Shown: positions 52,635 to 62,631, counted from the first letter of the stretch. The stretch is DNA of 64,000 bases from Methylobacterium nodulans ORS 2060 (GCF_000022085.1 NC_011894.1:3561501-3625500), one strand, 5' to 3'. Notes: generated by a model from the sequence alone, not told the origin. A program made the numbers and translations.

Positions 52635-54107
52635 TCAGGCCGCGCGCACGGTGGCCAGGAAGCGAGAGACCTCGGCAGACAGATATCCGGACTGGCGCGA
52701 GAGCTCACCGGCTGCACCCAGCACTTGGGTTGCGGCCGCGCCCGCCTCCTCCGCCGCACTCGCCACGCCCGCGATGTTGCTCGTCACTTCGCTGGTGCCG
52801 GTCGAGGCTTGAGAGATGTTGCGCACGATCTCCTGCGTGGCAGCACCCTGCTGCTCCACCGCCGCCGCGATTGCGGTTGCTACCGTGCTGATCTCCTGTA
52901 TGCGCGCCGTAATGCCGTCGATGGCCGCCACCGCCTGACCGGTCGAGCCCTGGACGCGGCCGATCTGGCCGGTGATCTCCTGGGTGGCCCGGGCGGTCTG
53001 GTTGGCGAGTTCCTTCACCTCGGCCGCCACCACCGCGAAGCCGCGCCCCGCCTCGCCGGCCCGCGCTGCCTCGATCGTCGCGTTGAGCGCGAGCAGGTTC
53101 GTCTGGCCGGCGATCGAGGAGATCAGGCCCACCACGTCGCCGATTTTCGCGACGGCCTCGTTCAGTTCGCGCACAAGACCGCTGGTCTGATCGGCTTCCG
53201 CCACGGCCCGCTGCGCCAGGCTGGCGGAGCCCGCGACTTGGCGTCCGATCTCCTGGACGGAGGCGCCGAGCTCCTCCGCCGCGGCTGCGACCGCCCCGAC
53301 GTTCCCGGCTGCCTCGCCCGCTGCTGCCGCCACCGTGGCGGAGCGGTCGGCGGTGTGGCCGGCGGTCCCGGACATGGCCTGGGCCGCGGTCTGAAGCTCG
53401 GCAGCCGCTGCCGTGACCTTGTCGACAATGCCACCCACCGCCCCCTCGAACATCTCCGCCATCCGCAGGATGCCCTGCCGACGAGCGAGGTCCGCGCTGG
53501 TGCGCGCCGCAGCGGTCTCCTGCTCCAGGTCGCGCATGCGCACCATCCGCGCCTGCGCCTCGCGCTCCGAGGCCGCTAACACTGCGAACGTCTGCGCGAT
53601 GGTGCGGCAGATCCAGATCAGGACACCGGCCTCGATCGCCACGATCACGGCATGCAGCACCACTCGCCCAAGCTCGCTGCCGGCGCTGCCGCTCGGGAAC
53701 ACCAAGGCCGGGAGGACGACGTCGAGGACGAGATGATGCGCCGCCGTCGCGCCGGCGGCGATCAGGATGATGCGCCAGTCGCACCAGCCCGCCAGCACCG
53801 CCAGGCAGGCGAAGAAGTACATGTGGAGGTCGAGCTGCCAGGGATGGCCAGCGCTCGCGTAGAGCAGCACCGCAGCCATTCCAACGAGAGCGACCCCGCT
53901 TGCGGCTCGGGTCGCGGGTCCGATCGGGTCTCGCCACCAGAACAGGGTAGCGGCGCATGCCAGGAGCGCGGTAGCCGCCACGGGCCCACCAGCGAGGCCG
54001 CCGGAGCCGGCGAGGAGCGGCACCGCTGCGGCGACCGGCAGGTGGGCCCACAGCAGGCAGACGAGGAACCGGGCGAAGGAGCGGCGAAAGGCGTCGAGGT
54101 CGGTCAT
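52635..54107 (-). CDS. Methyl-accepting chemotaxis protein without HAMP domain
   Basis: The product has 490 residues. Several N-terminal helices (about 10-185; [40 protein letters not shown]) form a multi-pass membrane sensor instead of a periplasmic domain. A linker helix ([20 protein letters not shown]) follows, and the signalling domain has the hairpin tip [32 protein letters not shown]. It probably couples to CheW/CheA. It is followed upstream by a small periplasmic protein gene whose end overlaps its start by four bases. Confidence 0.92.
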   Translation of the reverse strand: MTDLDAFRRSFARFLVCLLWAHLPVAAAVPLLAGSGGLAGGPVAATALLACAATLFWWRDPIGPATRAASGVALVGMAAVLLYASAGHPWQLDLHMYFFACLAVLAGWCDWRIILIAAGATAAHHLVLDVVLPALVFPSGSAGSELGRVVLHAVIVAIEAGVLIWICRTIAQTFAVLAASEREAQARMVRMRDLEQETAAARTSADLARRQGILRMAEMFEGAVGGIVDKVTAAAAELQTAAQAMSGTAGHTADRSATVAAAAGEAAGNVGAVAAAAEELGASVQEIGRQVAGSASLAQRAVAEADQTSGLVRELNEAVAKIGDVVGLISSIAGQTNLLALNATIEAARAGEAGRGFAVVAAEVKELANQTARATQEITGQIGRVQGSTGQAVAAIDGITARIQEISTVATAIAAAVEQQGAATQEIVRNISQASTGTSEVTSNIAGVASAAEEAGAAATQVLGAAGELSRQSGYLSAEVSRFLATVRAA

Positions 54108-54457
54108 CGGGGATCTGCTGCCAGAGAGAGGGACGGCGCGGAGCGTTTTGTCGGATCAGGGATGGAAGGGCCGCAGCCGCCAGCCACGATCGGGTCGAGA
54201 ACCAGCCAAGCGCCGGCCCCGTAGAGCCGCTGAACAAAACCCGCCTCGTCGGAGCGCGCGACGATCAGGCCAGCTGCGCTTGCCCGTATGATCTCGCCCC
54301 TCGCAGCCGCGACGATCCGGGTGGTCTCGGCGGTGCTGCCGCCGGGCCGGCCCAGCACCGCGACTGCCTCGGAGCGCGGAGCGGCGAGAACCAGCAAGGG
54401 TGCCACGAGCATCAGGATAAGGCCGGCGGCGCACGGAAGACGAGCAGTGATGCCCAT
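54104..54457 (-). CDS. Small exported hypothetical protein, 117 aa
   Basis: A signal peptide covers about 1-26 ([20 protein letters not shown]). The mature part [20 protein letters not shown], then [20 protein letters not shown] and [18 protein letters not shown], follows a pattern seen in small alphaproteobacterial exported proteins of unknown function. Its stop overlaps the MCP start (ATGA), so the two are co-translated and the product may be a periplasmic partner of the receptor. Confidence 0.7.
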   Translation of the reverse strand: MGITARLPCAAGLILMLVAPLLVLAAPRSEAVAVLGRPGGSTAETTRIVAAARGEIIRASAAGLIVARSDEAGFVQRLYGAGAWLVLDPIVAGGCGPSIPDPTKRSAPSLSLAADPR

Positions 54458-54747
54458 GGCAGGTGGAAGCCCGAGTGGACCGGTTCTCTGATTGTCATAG
54501 GAAGGATGAAGCTTCCAAGTCGTAAATGCGCTGAGATGAAGTTCTGGTATGACCTGTCACTGTGCGCATCCATCTCGCTGAGAGCTAGTTGACCGATTTT
54601 GGATCTGGTAGCGCTTCGAGGTGGACCGGTTAGCGGGTCCGAATGGAACGCCGAACCCGCCAGATGCCGGTTGCACCGCTACATCTATCTCAAGGGGCTG
54701 GCCTTACGCTCGGACCGGCTGGCGCATGGGCGGCGCGAAGCCCACGG

Positions 54748-57132
54748 TTACGCCACCAATCCTGGCTTGCCGGGTTCATCCTGGATGCCGTGCGTAAATT
54801 GCGAGAACCGCTCGATCGGGGCTGGCCGTCCCATCAGGTAGCCTTGGGCTGCGTCGCAGTTCTCGGCAGCGAGGAAGCGCAGCTCCGCATCCGTCTCCAC
54901 ACCTTCCGCAAGGACAGGCAGCCCAAGGCCACGGCCGAGGCCTAGGACGGAACGCACAATCGCTGCCGTCTGCTCGTTCGTGTCCACCGCCCGGATGAAA
55001 GAGGGATCGATCTTGATCTTGTCGAAGGGAAACGAGCGCAGATTCGACAGCGACGAATAGCCGGTGCCGAAATCATCCATGGCAATATGGACCCCGAGCG
55101 CCTTCACCTGACGCAGGGTCGACAGGGCACGGACGGGATCGCGGATCAAGGCCGTCTCGGTGATCTCGATCTCGAGCCGATCCGGCTTCAAACCGGTCTG
55201 GAGGAGCACCTCGTGCACGAGCTGCACGAAATGCGGCGCGTGGATCTGAACGGCCGAGACGTTGACCGCCACCGCGAGCGGGTTCGGCCAGCTTGCAGCG
55301 TCCCGACAGGCCTGGCGCAGGACCCATTCGCCGATCTGCAGGATCGCGCCGCTCTCCTCCGCGATCGGAATGAAGACAGCGGGCGAAACGGCACCGCGCT
55401 CGGGGTGGTGCCAGCGTAGGAGCACCTCGAAGCCGATGACTTCGCCCGTCTCGACCTGCGTCTGCGGCTGGTAGACGAGGTGCATTTCGCCCCGCGCGAC
55501 GGCGTGGCGCAGCTCGTGTTCCAGGATCCGCCGGTCGCGAACCTGGACACCCATCTTGTGCTCGAAGAACCGGTAGGTGCCCCGCCCTTCGGACTTTGCC
55601 CGATAGAGAGCCGTATCGGCGTGGCTCAGCAGGACGTCCCGCTCGCTCGCATCATCCGGATAGAGCGCGATGCCAATGCTGGTAGCGACGAGCGGGCCGG
55701 CTGCGTCCGCGTTCTCGCTGCGCAACGCCTCCAGGATGCGCTCGGCGAGATGTCCCGCAGTTATGGCGTGATCGCAGGCGGCCAGGACCGCAAACTCGTC
55801 CCCACCGAGACGGGCCATCATCTGCGTCTCGCCGAGGATACCTGTGACGACGCGTGCGACGTTCACCAACATCGCATCGCCAGCCGCATGGCCGAACAGG
55901 TCGTTGACTTCCTTGAAGCGATCGAGATCCAGGCAGAGCACGGCGAGCTTCCGACCGGTTGCCTCGGCGAGCTTCAGCTCCAGGTCGAGCCGCTGGGTGA
56001 AGCTCGTCCGGTTGGCCAGACCCGTGAGTGCATCGTGGTGGGCGAGAAACTGGATCCGGCCTTCGGCCTGCCGCCTGGCCCTGAGATCTCGCACGGCAAC
56101 GGCAAAGTGGGGGCGGCGACCGTAGGTAACCGGCCGCATGATCACCTCGACCGGGATCATTTCGCCCTCGGCTCCGCGCAACTCCGTTTCGATCAGCTGC
56201 TCCGATTGGCGGGTCAAAGCGAGACGCGTTGCTGGATCAGGCAGAAAGCGTGAAAGACTGGACTCGGCCACGGCGGTGGCCGCGATGCCGACGAGCCGGC
56301 CGAAGCTGTCATTGGCACTGACGATGATGTCATCCCGACACACAACGAGACCTTCGACGGCCGCGTTCGCGAGGCTGCGCAGGCGCTCGCTCTCCACGAT
56401 GGTTCTCCGGTCGCGGATGTCGAGGGCCAGGGCGCCGCCAGCGAGGAGCAGGATGGCACCACTTGCGAGCGCGACCGCCACAGCGAGCCAACGCGAGGGC
56501 ACGGCGGTCTCAGAGATCGCGATGCTCGGATCGGGCACGATCGTCAAGGCCCCCATCGCGATGAAGTGGAGGCTGCAGATGGCGCCGAGCAGCAACAGGG
56601 CGCCTGCGGTCTGGCTCCGGACGCCGTGTGGTCCCAGGGCGACCGGCAGAGCCGCGCCGCCAAGGAGCGCGCCGAGCACGAGCGAGGCGGCAACGAGGGT
56701 GGGATCCCAGATGATGCGGCCGGCGATCTCGAAAGCAGCCATGCCGGTGTAGTGCATGGCCGCGATGCCGCTTCCGAGGATCAGGCCTCCGAGCCCTGCC
56801 GTGAACGGGATTCTCCGCAGCAAGGTGACCGCAAGCCCGAGGCCGGTCAGCACGACTGCATAGGCAAGTGAGCGAACGGTGAGGCCGATATCGTAGCCGC
56901 TCGGCAGTCCCGGCTCGAAGGCCAGCATGGCAATGAAATGGGTCGCCCAGATACCAGAACCGCCTGCGACGGCCGCGACGCAGACCCAGGCAAACCGCAA
57001 CCACCGCGTGGTCCTGCATGCGTGGTGCAGAAGGCCGACGGTCGTGATCGCGGCGAGCGTGCAGATGGCGGCCGCGAGGGCAACCAGCCACAGATCATGT
57101 GCGCCGACGAAGCAACCAACGACCTTGAGCAT
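54748..57132 (-). CDS. MHYT-PAS-GGDEF-EAL cyclic-di-GMP signalling protein
   Basis: The product has 794 residues from the ATG at 57132 (a GTG at 57141 is possible). Residues 1-240 are an MHYT sensor with seven helices and repeated Met-His-x-x motifs (GIWATHFIAMLAF, GIAAMHYTGMAAFE, CSLHFIAMGAL), thought to bind copper. A PAS domain lies at about 255-370. The GGDEF domain keeps RLGGDEFAVLA, so cyclase activity is likely. The EAL domain keeps FEVLLRWHH, ITETALIRDP, MDDFGTGYSSLSNL and VLAEGVETDAEL. It probably makes or breaks c-di-GMP in response to redox or gas signals. Confidence 0.93.
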   Translation of the reverse strand: MLKVVGCFVGAHDLWLVALAAAICTLAAITTVGLLHHACRTTRWLRFAWVCVAAVAGGSGIWATHFIAMLAFEPGLPSGYDIGLTVRSLAYAVVLTGLGLAVTLLRRIPFTAGLGGLILGSGIAAMHYTGMAAFEIAGRIIWDPTLVAASLVLGALLGGAALPVALGPHGVRSQTAGALLLLGAICSLHFIAMGALTIVPDPSIAISETAVPSRWLAVAVALASGAILLLAGGALALDIRDRRTIVESERLRSLANAAVEGLVVCRDDIIVSANDSFGRLVGIAATAVAESSLSRFLPDPATRLALTRQSEQLIETELRGAEGEMIPVEVIMRPVTYGRRPHFAVAVRDLRARRQAEGRIQFLAHHDALTGLANRTSFTQRLDLELKLAEATGRKLAVLCLDLDRFKEVNDLFGHAAGDAMLVNVARVVTGILGETQMMARLGGDEFAVLAACDHAITAGHLAERILEALRSENADAAGPLVATSIGIALYPDDASERDVLLSHADTALYRAKSEGRGTYRFFEHKMGVQVRDRRILEHELRHAVARGEMHLVYQPQTQVETGEVIGFEVLLRWHHPERGAVSPAVFIPIAEESGAILQIGEWVLRQACRDAASWPNPLAVAVNVSAVQIHAPHFVQLVHEVLLQTGLKPDRLEIEITETALIRDPVRALSTLRQVKALGVHIAMDDFGTGYSSLSNLRSFPFDKIKIDPSFIRAVDTNEQTAAIVRSVLGLGRGLGLPVLAEGVETDAELRFLAAENCDAAQGYLMGRPAPIERFSQFTHGIQDEPGKPGLVA

Positions 57133-57458
57133 AGAACCCACCGATCAATGTGCCAGTGAATTCATCCTAAATCAGGCATCTCGGAATATATTCTTAATGC
57201 TGAGCTCGCTTCAGAAACGTAGTTATGGATTCGTAAAAAAATTATGTCGCGCCCAACTGGACTCTTATGAATAGAAGCCGCCGAATACTCCGCCGAACCG
57301 AGCTGCTGCTTACCCAGGTGGCTCGCGAGAATTAGGGGCCTCTCGCCCAGAAGCAGAGGGTTTAATCGCCTGAGAACCCAATACGCGCGTGGCCGTCATC
57401 TCAGGGTCGAAGCGGCGTCGGGACATCCTGATGGCGTTCGATGCCGGCGCTGTGTGCT

Positions 57459-57562
57459 CTAGAGCCGCGCCCGTTTCGATTGAAACAGCCACGGCCCCCA
57501 AGTCTTTGATTTTTCGCTCTCCCTTGCGCCGAACCGGCATCCACTTCGGCGGGGAGCGCTCC
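57459..57562 (+). repeat. Dispersed intergenic repeat, copy D
   Basis: It begins CTAGAGCCGCGCCCGTTTCG and ends CCACTTCGGCGGGGAGCGCTC, aligning end to end with the copy at 3102-3202. It forms the 5' side of the next small gene, only seven bases before its start codon. The rest of 57133-57458 is the AT-rich upstream region of the MHYT gene with no other feature. Confidence 0.8.
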
Positions 57563-57569
57563 AGTCGCC

Positions 57570-57830
57570 ATGCCCGGCCGCAACCCTCGCCCCGCTTACG
57601 ACGAGAACGGCGGGGAGATCCCGCCGGCAGTTGGGGAGCTGCGTGCGGAGGGCGACACCGCCGCGGCAATCACCTGCCACGGGTGCGGCCACTACGCGAT
57701 CATCAGCACCGAGCGCTTCCCGGCTGAGCTGCCGTTCCCTGACAACGCGCTCCCGCTGCGCTGCTCGGCCTGCGAATCTTCAAGACTTCCACGACGGCGA
57801 AGATGGCGACCAGTTCCAGCCAATGGTTAA
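57570..57830 (+). CDS. Small zinc-ribbon-like protein, probably C-terminally altered
   Basis: The product has 86 residues. MPGRNPRPAYDENGGEIPPA, then ITCHGCGHYAI and LPLRCSACESS, give two CxxC pairs about 35 residues apart, a likely zinc ribbon. After the second pair the sequence becomes basic and random (LPRRRRWRPVPANG), as if the original 3' end was lost at a junction near 57775. The frame ends inside the end of the convergent TPR gene. Confidence 0.5.
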   Translation: MPGRNPRPAYDENGGEIPPAVGELRAEGDTAAAITCHGCGHYAIISTERFPAELPFPDNALPLRCSACESSRLPRRRRWRPVPANG

Positions 57831-58591
57831 GAGCTATCGTCTCGAGTCTCGGCGCTCCACCCCGAGAACACCATGCACCCCCGATCTCTAACACAGTCGG
57901 ACACCGCCCCTCGAAACGTATTGTTGTCGATCCCGTCGGGCTCACCCCGGTACAATTTTTTGTCTCGCAAATTCCACTGCGTATTCTTGATGAATTGCGA
58001 GTCTGCCCGGTCAAACGCTGCATGATAATCCTGAAGCGCTCGATCTATGTCGCCTACCGCTCGCCAAACCTCGGCCCGCTGAATGTAAGCCGCCGGCCGA
58101 TGCGGCACCAGCCGGATCACCTCATCAAAATCACGCAGAGCCAAGTCGTTTTTCTGAGCTTTCCCGTACAGACGGCCCCGCCGAAAGAAAACATAGGGGT
58201 CCTGGGGGCTGAGGGTAATTGCCTGATCGAAGTAACTCATGGCCCGCCCCCAGTCTCGTTCGGCGACGATTTCTCCTAGCCTTACCAGGTAGAAGGGCTT
58301 GCATTGCGTGCTCAGTTGCACAGCATGCTCGTGATCGCGGACGGCCGCTGCCCATCCATCCGTGCTGGATTTCCAGAAATTTGATCGCTGGGCGTACGCA
58401 TACGCCAACGCCTCCGGGTCCGCCGTTCCGCGCTCGATCAGACGATTGGCTGCCCTGATAACATTGCCGACGCTCGCACTCAGCAGCATCTGCATGTAAT
58501 CATCGTCATCAACTTTGCTGGTAAAGCGTTTCTGGTGGATTGTGTTGATGTAATCGGCAATGTGCATTTCCTGGGCCACTGCACCGCTCAT
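57827..58591 (-). CDS. TPR-repeat protein
   Basis: The product has 254 residues from the ATG at 58591; MHIADYIN at 58567 is a second possible start. Three to four tetratricopeptide repeats span about 60-200 (WGRAMSYFDQAITLSPQDPY, KNDLALRDFDEVIRLVPHRP, DIDRALQDYHAAFDRADSQF). It is soluble, with no signal peptide. TPR proteins are scaffolds; partner unknown. The low-GC bias of the 3' end and the IS debris on both sides suggest it lies in a transferred segment. Confidence 0.8.
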   Translation of the reverse strand: MSGAVAQEMHIADYINTIHQKRFTSKVDDDDYMQMLLSASVGNVIRAANRLIERGTADPEALAYAYAQRSNFWKSSTDGWAAAVRDHEHAVQLSTQCKPFYLVRLGEIVAERDWGRAMSYFDQAITLSPQDPYVFFRRGRLYGKAQKNDLALRDFDEVIRLVPHRPAAYIQRAEVWRAVGDIDRALQDYHAAFDRADSQFIKNTQWNLRDKKLYRGEPDGIDNNTFRGAVSDCVRDRGCMVFSGWSAETRDDSS

Positions 58592-58734
58592 CTATGATGA
58601 CAGCACGAAGCCAAGCCACAAGCCTATAATTCCCCATCGACCCCGCCTCAGCATATCAGCTCCAGAACACTGTGAATCCAGCTGCCGCTACTGTGAGGAG
58701 AGCCGAGCACACCAAATTCATGGTCCAACTTGTG

Positions 58735-58866
58735 CGTGAGGTCTTCAGCGGGCGCTGCAGCCGCAGCACCAGCTCAATCAGCCTCCTCACTCAAGCGCTA
58801 AAGCTCGCTGCGGCCCATCCCCTGATAGAATCAGCGAAATCCGCTCCGCGCAAGGGCCGTGGGTAA
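58735..58866 (-). pseudogene. IS66-like transposase N-terminal fragment, copy 2
   Basis: This is a shorter and more damaged copy of the fragment at 11660-11876: GGGCGCTGCAGCCGCAGCAC is identical in both, and both end at GTGGGTAATT. On the minus strand the frame MGRSEL hits a stop at the eighth codon. 58592-58734 and 58867-59010 hold nothing I can name. Confidence 0.6.
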
Positions 58867-59010
58867 TTGCCTGGAACGTGAGTTCGATAGCGTTGCAGGT
58901 GCGATGGAGAGATGCCGATCAAGCAGCCAGTCCCGGCATGTCACTACTTACTCGGCCATGGCGAGCTTAGCGTTTGTAGCAGCACGCCGTATTTCCAAAT
59001 ATAAGCCACC

Positions 59011-59886
59011 TCTGCCTGCCGCGCGCTCGGTCAGCACCGCTCGAAGCAGCGCAAGGTGCCGCGGGGCCGCGCCGACGAGGCGGCGCTCGTCGCTGATCTC
59101 ATCGAGCTGGCCCGCCAGTACGGGCGTTACGGCTACCGCAAGATCGCCGCGCTGTTGCGGGCAGCCGGGTGGCTGGTCAACGACAAGCGGGTCGAGCGGA
59201 TCTGGCGGCAGGAGGGCCTGAAGGGGCCCGCCCGGCAGCCCAAAAAGGGCCGGCTGTGGGACAAAGACGGCTCCTGCCTGCGGCTGCGGCCCGAGCACCG
59301 CAACCACGTTTGGTCGGATGACTTCGTCGAGGCGCGCACCCACGATGGACGCAAGTTCCGCCTGCTCAACGTCCTCGACGAGTTCATGCACGAGAGCCTG
59401 GCCATCCGGGTGGCTCGCAAGCTCAAGGCAGCGGACGTGATCGACGTGCTCTCGGACCTGTTCATCCTGCGTGGCGTGCCCACGCATCTTCGGTCCGACA
59501 ATGGACCTGAGTTCGTCGCGAAGTCTGTCCAGAAATGGATCACGGCGGTGGGTGCCAAGACCGCGTACATCACGCCGGGCTCACCCTGGGAGAATGGTTA
59601 TATCGAGAGCTTCAACGCTCGCCTGAGGGACGAGCTACTGAATGGGGAGATCTTCTACACCTTACGCGAAGCCCAGATCATCATCGAGAGTTGGAGGAGA
59701 CATTACAACGGCGTGCGCCCGCATGCCTCATTGGGGTACCGGCCGCCGGCTCCAGAGGTGTTCGTGCCCGCCGTGACCGCTTGGCCGGCTGCGCTCGCCC
59801 GACCGGCTTCGCCGGCCAAGCTACCCGTGGTGGACAGGCCAACCGTCCACTAACATTCAAACCGGACCACCGCGTGGGGGCTGATC
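59011..59886 (+). pseudogene. IS3-family element remnant: orfB and right end
   Basis: From SACRALGQHRSKQRK at 59011 the frame gives nearly all of an IS3-type OrfB (IS2/IS407-like) up to the TAA at 59853. It has an HTH_21 region (YGRYGYRKIAALLRAAGW) and the DDE residues in VWSDDFVEAR, LRSDNGPEFVAKS and PWENGYIESFNARLRDELL. The right inverted repeat CCGGACCACCGCGTGGGGGC ends at 59886. The orfA part, the left end and the OrfB start are missing, so it cannot move by itself. A left end of the same general type is at 25312. Confidence 0.8.
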
Positions 59887-59970
59887 AACCTCGAGCCGCT
59901 CCGCAAGAGCGGCCTTCCTTTGCCTTACTGGATTGCCTCTCGCGCGCGTGAGGCGACGCGCTACGTAAGG

Positions 59971-60132
59971 CAGGGCTTGGCGCTCCAGCCCGACCAAGCG
60001 GGCCGCTTCAGCCCGGCTCAGGCCCTCCAGAGCATTGGCGATCGCCAGCATGCGCGTGGCGGTGCGCCGGTTGCGCTCGCGGCGCGCCAGGCGCCGCAGG
60101 TCGTCGCTACTCACCAGATCGCGCCGGATCAT
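59971..60132 (-). pseudogene. IS630-family transposase N-terminal relic
   Basis: The minus strand reads DDLRRLARRERNRRTATRML then AIANALEGLSRAEAARLVGL and ERQAL. This is the N-terminal helix-turn-helix of an IS630 subtype (usually GLERQALRDAVVRYN). Homology stops at ERQAL, beyond which the frame runs into the IS3 right end. Confidence 0.6.
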
Positions 60133-60330
60133 CAGGGCTGCGCCCATCGCGTCCTCCCGCCAGCCGCGGGCAGCAGGGAATCACAACCACGCTTCAGCCC
60201 ACAACCGGGAGAGTCCCTTCATCCGCTCGCCGGTATAAATCATTAACAATGTTTGTTGATGAGAAATATTTCAACATGCAAACGCGGGGAGCAGCTGCAT
60301 GCTGAAAAACACGGGAGGAATTGGTTGGCC

Positions 60331-60900
60331 ATGAAGCCCCATCTGAATCCAGACACCGTGCAATGTATGACGCCGCGCGGCGGCCTGCAGGCGGCCGAAT
60401 ATGAAGATCGCGGCTATGGCTATCTAAATATTTTAAGAAACTCAGTCTGCTATATTGATAGTGCGACCGGGGATTGTCTTACCAGTTTCTCGTATCCCAG
60501 CCATCGGGATGCCGAGCTACAGCTGAGCTTTTTCAGGCAGGCATGTCAGGACGCAAAACGCCGCCGATCCTCCGATCTCGTGCAGCCTGGGGCGGAGTTT
60601 TCAGAACAGAGGCCGGCGATGAGCGAGCCAAAGAACGAAAAGCCGGCTCCAGAGATGAATAAGGCCGAGAGTGTCTTCTTCCAGTTCGCCCACGCCCTCT
60701 TCACTGGGGCGGTGTCGGCCGACAGCCTCCAGGGTCAAGCCCCTCTTGCCCCCAAGCCCTGGCAGATCCTGGACATCAGCTTTCCCCGCCCGATCGTCCG
60801 GATGACCTTCTTCTCGGAGCGGCGGGCCCGCGCCACCTGCGAGACCATGAACGCCAAGGCCCGCCGCGAGCGGTTCAAGGTGGCGTGGATGGGCGCTTGA
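60331..60900 (+). CDS. Hypothetical protein, 189 aa, possibly two joined genes
   Basis: One open frame covers two different-looking halves. The first (MKPHLNPDTVQCMTPRGGLQ, GYLNILRNSVCYIDSATGDC) is of intermediate GC. The second begins at an internal ATG (60619, MSEPKNEKPAPEMNKAESVF) with AGAGG upstream and ends FKVAWMGA. The second half has the look of a complete 93-residue protein with DISFPRPIVRMTFFSERRAR. I recognise neither. The longer start at 60253 is also possible. Confidence 0.5.
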   Translation: MKPHLNPDTVQCMTPRGGLQAAEYEDRGYGYLNILRNSVCYIDSATGDCLTSFSYPSHRDAELQLSFFRQACQDAKRRRSSDLVQPGAEFSEQRPAMSEPKNEKPAPEMNKAESVFFQFAHALFTGAVSADSLQGQAPLAPKPWQILDISFPRPIVRMTFFSERRARATCETMNAKARRERFKVAWMGA

Positions 60901-61072
60901 GCCCTCTGAACCGTCCGAAGTGAAAGACAGCCGGCGCGGCCTGCGCCACACAGAGGCCGTGGCGCTGCCCGTCTCTCCTGTCAGGGACAGCGCCATCAGC
61001 GGGCCGGGTGCGAGCTACGGGCGCCCGGCCCGCTGCCATCCCCAAGCACGCGCGTCGTCCTCCAGCGTCGGC

Positions 61073-61213
61073 ATGCCCGACACCCGCACCATCGGCGAGT
61101 TCTACAAGCTCAAGCACGTCACGGACGAGCAGCTCGACGCGGCCGTCGCGGAGTACCTGAACGACCCCTGCCGGGCATGCGCGAGATCGCGGACGAGATC
61201 AGCCCAAACGTAG
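61073..61213 (+). pseudogene. Truncated small repeated gene
   Basis: MPDTRTIGEFYKLKHVTDEQ then LDAAVAEYLNDP matches the gene copy at 30760. One base is missing after NDP (GACCCCTGCCGGGC against GACCCCACGCCCGGC), which throws the frame off. Here the start is correct and the end is lost, the opposite of the copy at 30760. Confidence 0.65.
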
Positions 61214-61436
61214 TCACGGCCGTAGCACGGAAGAGGTCTAACCTGTGAGGCCAGAGGCCAGCGGAACCCTCGCAAGAGCTGCCGGAAGGTAGGGCGGCAG
61301 CGACCGAAGCGGCTTGCGAGAATCGAACCGGGTCGCGGAGGGTGACGCGGTACTGGAGAGGGGTATACCCCTCCCCTGAGAGTATCTATCGTTGCCGGCG
61401 ATGCAGTAATAGAATGCGATCCCTTGGAAACTATAA

Positions 61437-61445
61437 CAATTGACA
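61437..61445 (+). promoter_or_regulatory. Possible -35 element before mucR-like gene
   Basis: AACAATTGACA ends at 61445 and contains a perfect TTGACA. A CACGTA/TAGCGC region 17-18 bases later is a weak -10. The AT-rich 61370-61445 also holds T-rich steps of the type bound by MucR/Ros proteins. 60901-61072 and 61214-61436 show no other feature. Confidence 0.35.
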
Positions 61446-61506
61446 AAGCACCGTGACGCGCGCACGTAGCGCTGCCACCTCCCGTTACTTGCTCTACAGG
61501 GAAGCG

Positions 61507-61902
61507 ATGACAGAAGAATCTCGGACCAACCACATTGATCTGGCCAGCGCCATCGTATCGGCCTACGTGTCGAACAATTCCATGCCCGCTTCAGAGCTGC
61601 CGGGCCTGATCCAGTCCATTCACACGGCGGTCAATCGGCTGGCCCAGCCAGCCGTACCGGACCCCGAGAAGCCCGTCCCGCCGGTGCCGGTCAAGAAGAC
61701 GATCACGCCGGACGCCATTATCAGCCTGGAGGATGGCAAGCCCTACAAGTCGCTCAAGCGGCACCTGACGACCCGCGGCCTGACGCCCGAGCAGTATCGG
61801 CAGAAATGGGGCCTGCCGCCCGACTACCCGATGGTCGCCGCAAACTATGCGGTCCAGCGCTCCGAACTTGCCAAGTCTATAGGATTGGGCCGCAGAAAGT
61901 AG
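61507..61902 (+). CDS. MucR/Ros-family regulator without zinc ligands (first copy)
   Basis: The product has 131 residues from the ATG at 61507. An N-terminal helical oligomerisation region (DLASAIVSAYVSNNSMPASE) is followed by the Ros/MucR domain ITPDAIISLEDGKPYKSLKR, GLTPEQYRQKWGLPPDYPMV and RSELAKSIGLG. In zinc-binding members the ISLEDG stretch reads CLECG and a second His follows LKRHL. Here both Cys are Ser and Asp and the second His is absent (HLTTRG), as in the zinc-less Ml proteins of Mesorhizobium. It should bind AT-rich DNA and act as an H-NS-like silencer. Confidence 0.9.
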   Translation: MTEESRTNHIDLASAIVSAYVSNNSMPASELPGLIQSIHTAVNRLAQPAVPDPEKPVPPVPVKKTITPDAIISLEDGKPYKSLKRHLTTRGLTPEQYRQKWGLPPDYPMVAANYAVQRSELAKSIGLGRRK

Positions 61903-62106
61903 CAACCGACAATGGCAGGCGGCGGCAGTGTTGGCCGCAGCGGCTCAAGCGAGCCCATCGGAAACTACCTACGTAGTGATGGAATCGCCTCGATTGACAA
62001 CCCCAATTCGGCAACCGCCCGCAGATTCGGCTGTGGGTTGTCTCTTTGCGACGTTGACGGCCGGAGCCGCCGCCGCAAGACCTAAGTCGTTTAGGAGATT
62101 TTATCC

Positions 62107-62631
62107 ATGAATGACGAAGCAGGCGCTCCCACGTCGCAGTCTGAGGCAGGTACGATCGAATTGGTCGCCGACATTGTTGCGGCGTATGTCTCGAACAACG
62201 TCGTTCGTCCGGCCGACCTGCCGGACCTGATCGCGGCGGTGAGCCGGACGCTCGGCGAACTGGGCAAACCCTCCGCGCCTGCCGCGGAAGAGACGCCGAA
62301 GCCGACCGCCGCCCAGATCCGGAAGTCCGTCACGCCAGACCACATCGTCAGCTTCATCGACGGCAAGCCGTACAAGTCGATGAAGCGGCACTTGACCAAG
62401 AACGGCCTGACCCCTGCCGAGTACCGCCAGCAGTATGGCTTGCCGGCCAACTACCCGATGGTGGCGCCGAACTATGCAGCGCAGCGGTCGGAACTCGCCA
62501 AGAGCCTGGGCCTCGGCCAATTGCGCCGGAAGGCGGCCGAGAAGCGGGCGACGGACGAAGCCAGGGTGAATACGCCCGCCGAAACCAAGAAGGGACGCGG
62601 CCGGTCACGCAAGACTGACGCCTCGGAATAG
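62107..62631 (+). CDS. MucR/Ros-family regulator without zinc ligands (second copy)
   Basis: The product has 174 residues. It is a paralogue of the gene 205 bases upstream: TIELVADIVAAYVSNNVVRP at the N-terminus, SVTPDHIVSFIDGKPYKSMK in the degenerate finger, NGLTPAEYRQQYGLPANYPM and SELAKSLGLGQLRRK. Again the two Cys and one His are missing. It has an extra 35-residue basic, Lys/Arg-rich tail (KKGRGRSRKTDASE) that could add DNA contacts. Between the two genes (61903-62106) no other gene is seen. Confidence 0.92.
   Translation: MNDEAGAPTSQSEAGTIELVADIVAAYVSNNVVRPADLPDLIAAVSRTLGELGKPSAPAAEETPKPTAAQIRKSVTPDHIVSFIDGKPYKSMKRHLTKNGLTPAEYRQQYGLPANYPMVAPNYAAQRSELAKSLGLGQLRRKAAEKRATDEARVNTPAETKKGRGRSRKTDASE

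Noticed and set aside
61270..61350. tRNA-like GGTTCGATTC on the minus strand
   Set aside because: The bases around the T-loop-like sequence do not form a T stem and no anticodon arm or acceptor stem can be built.
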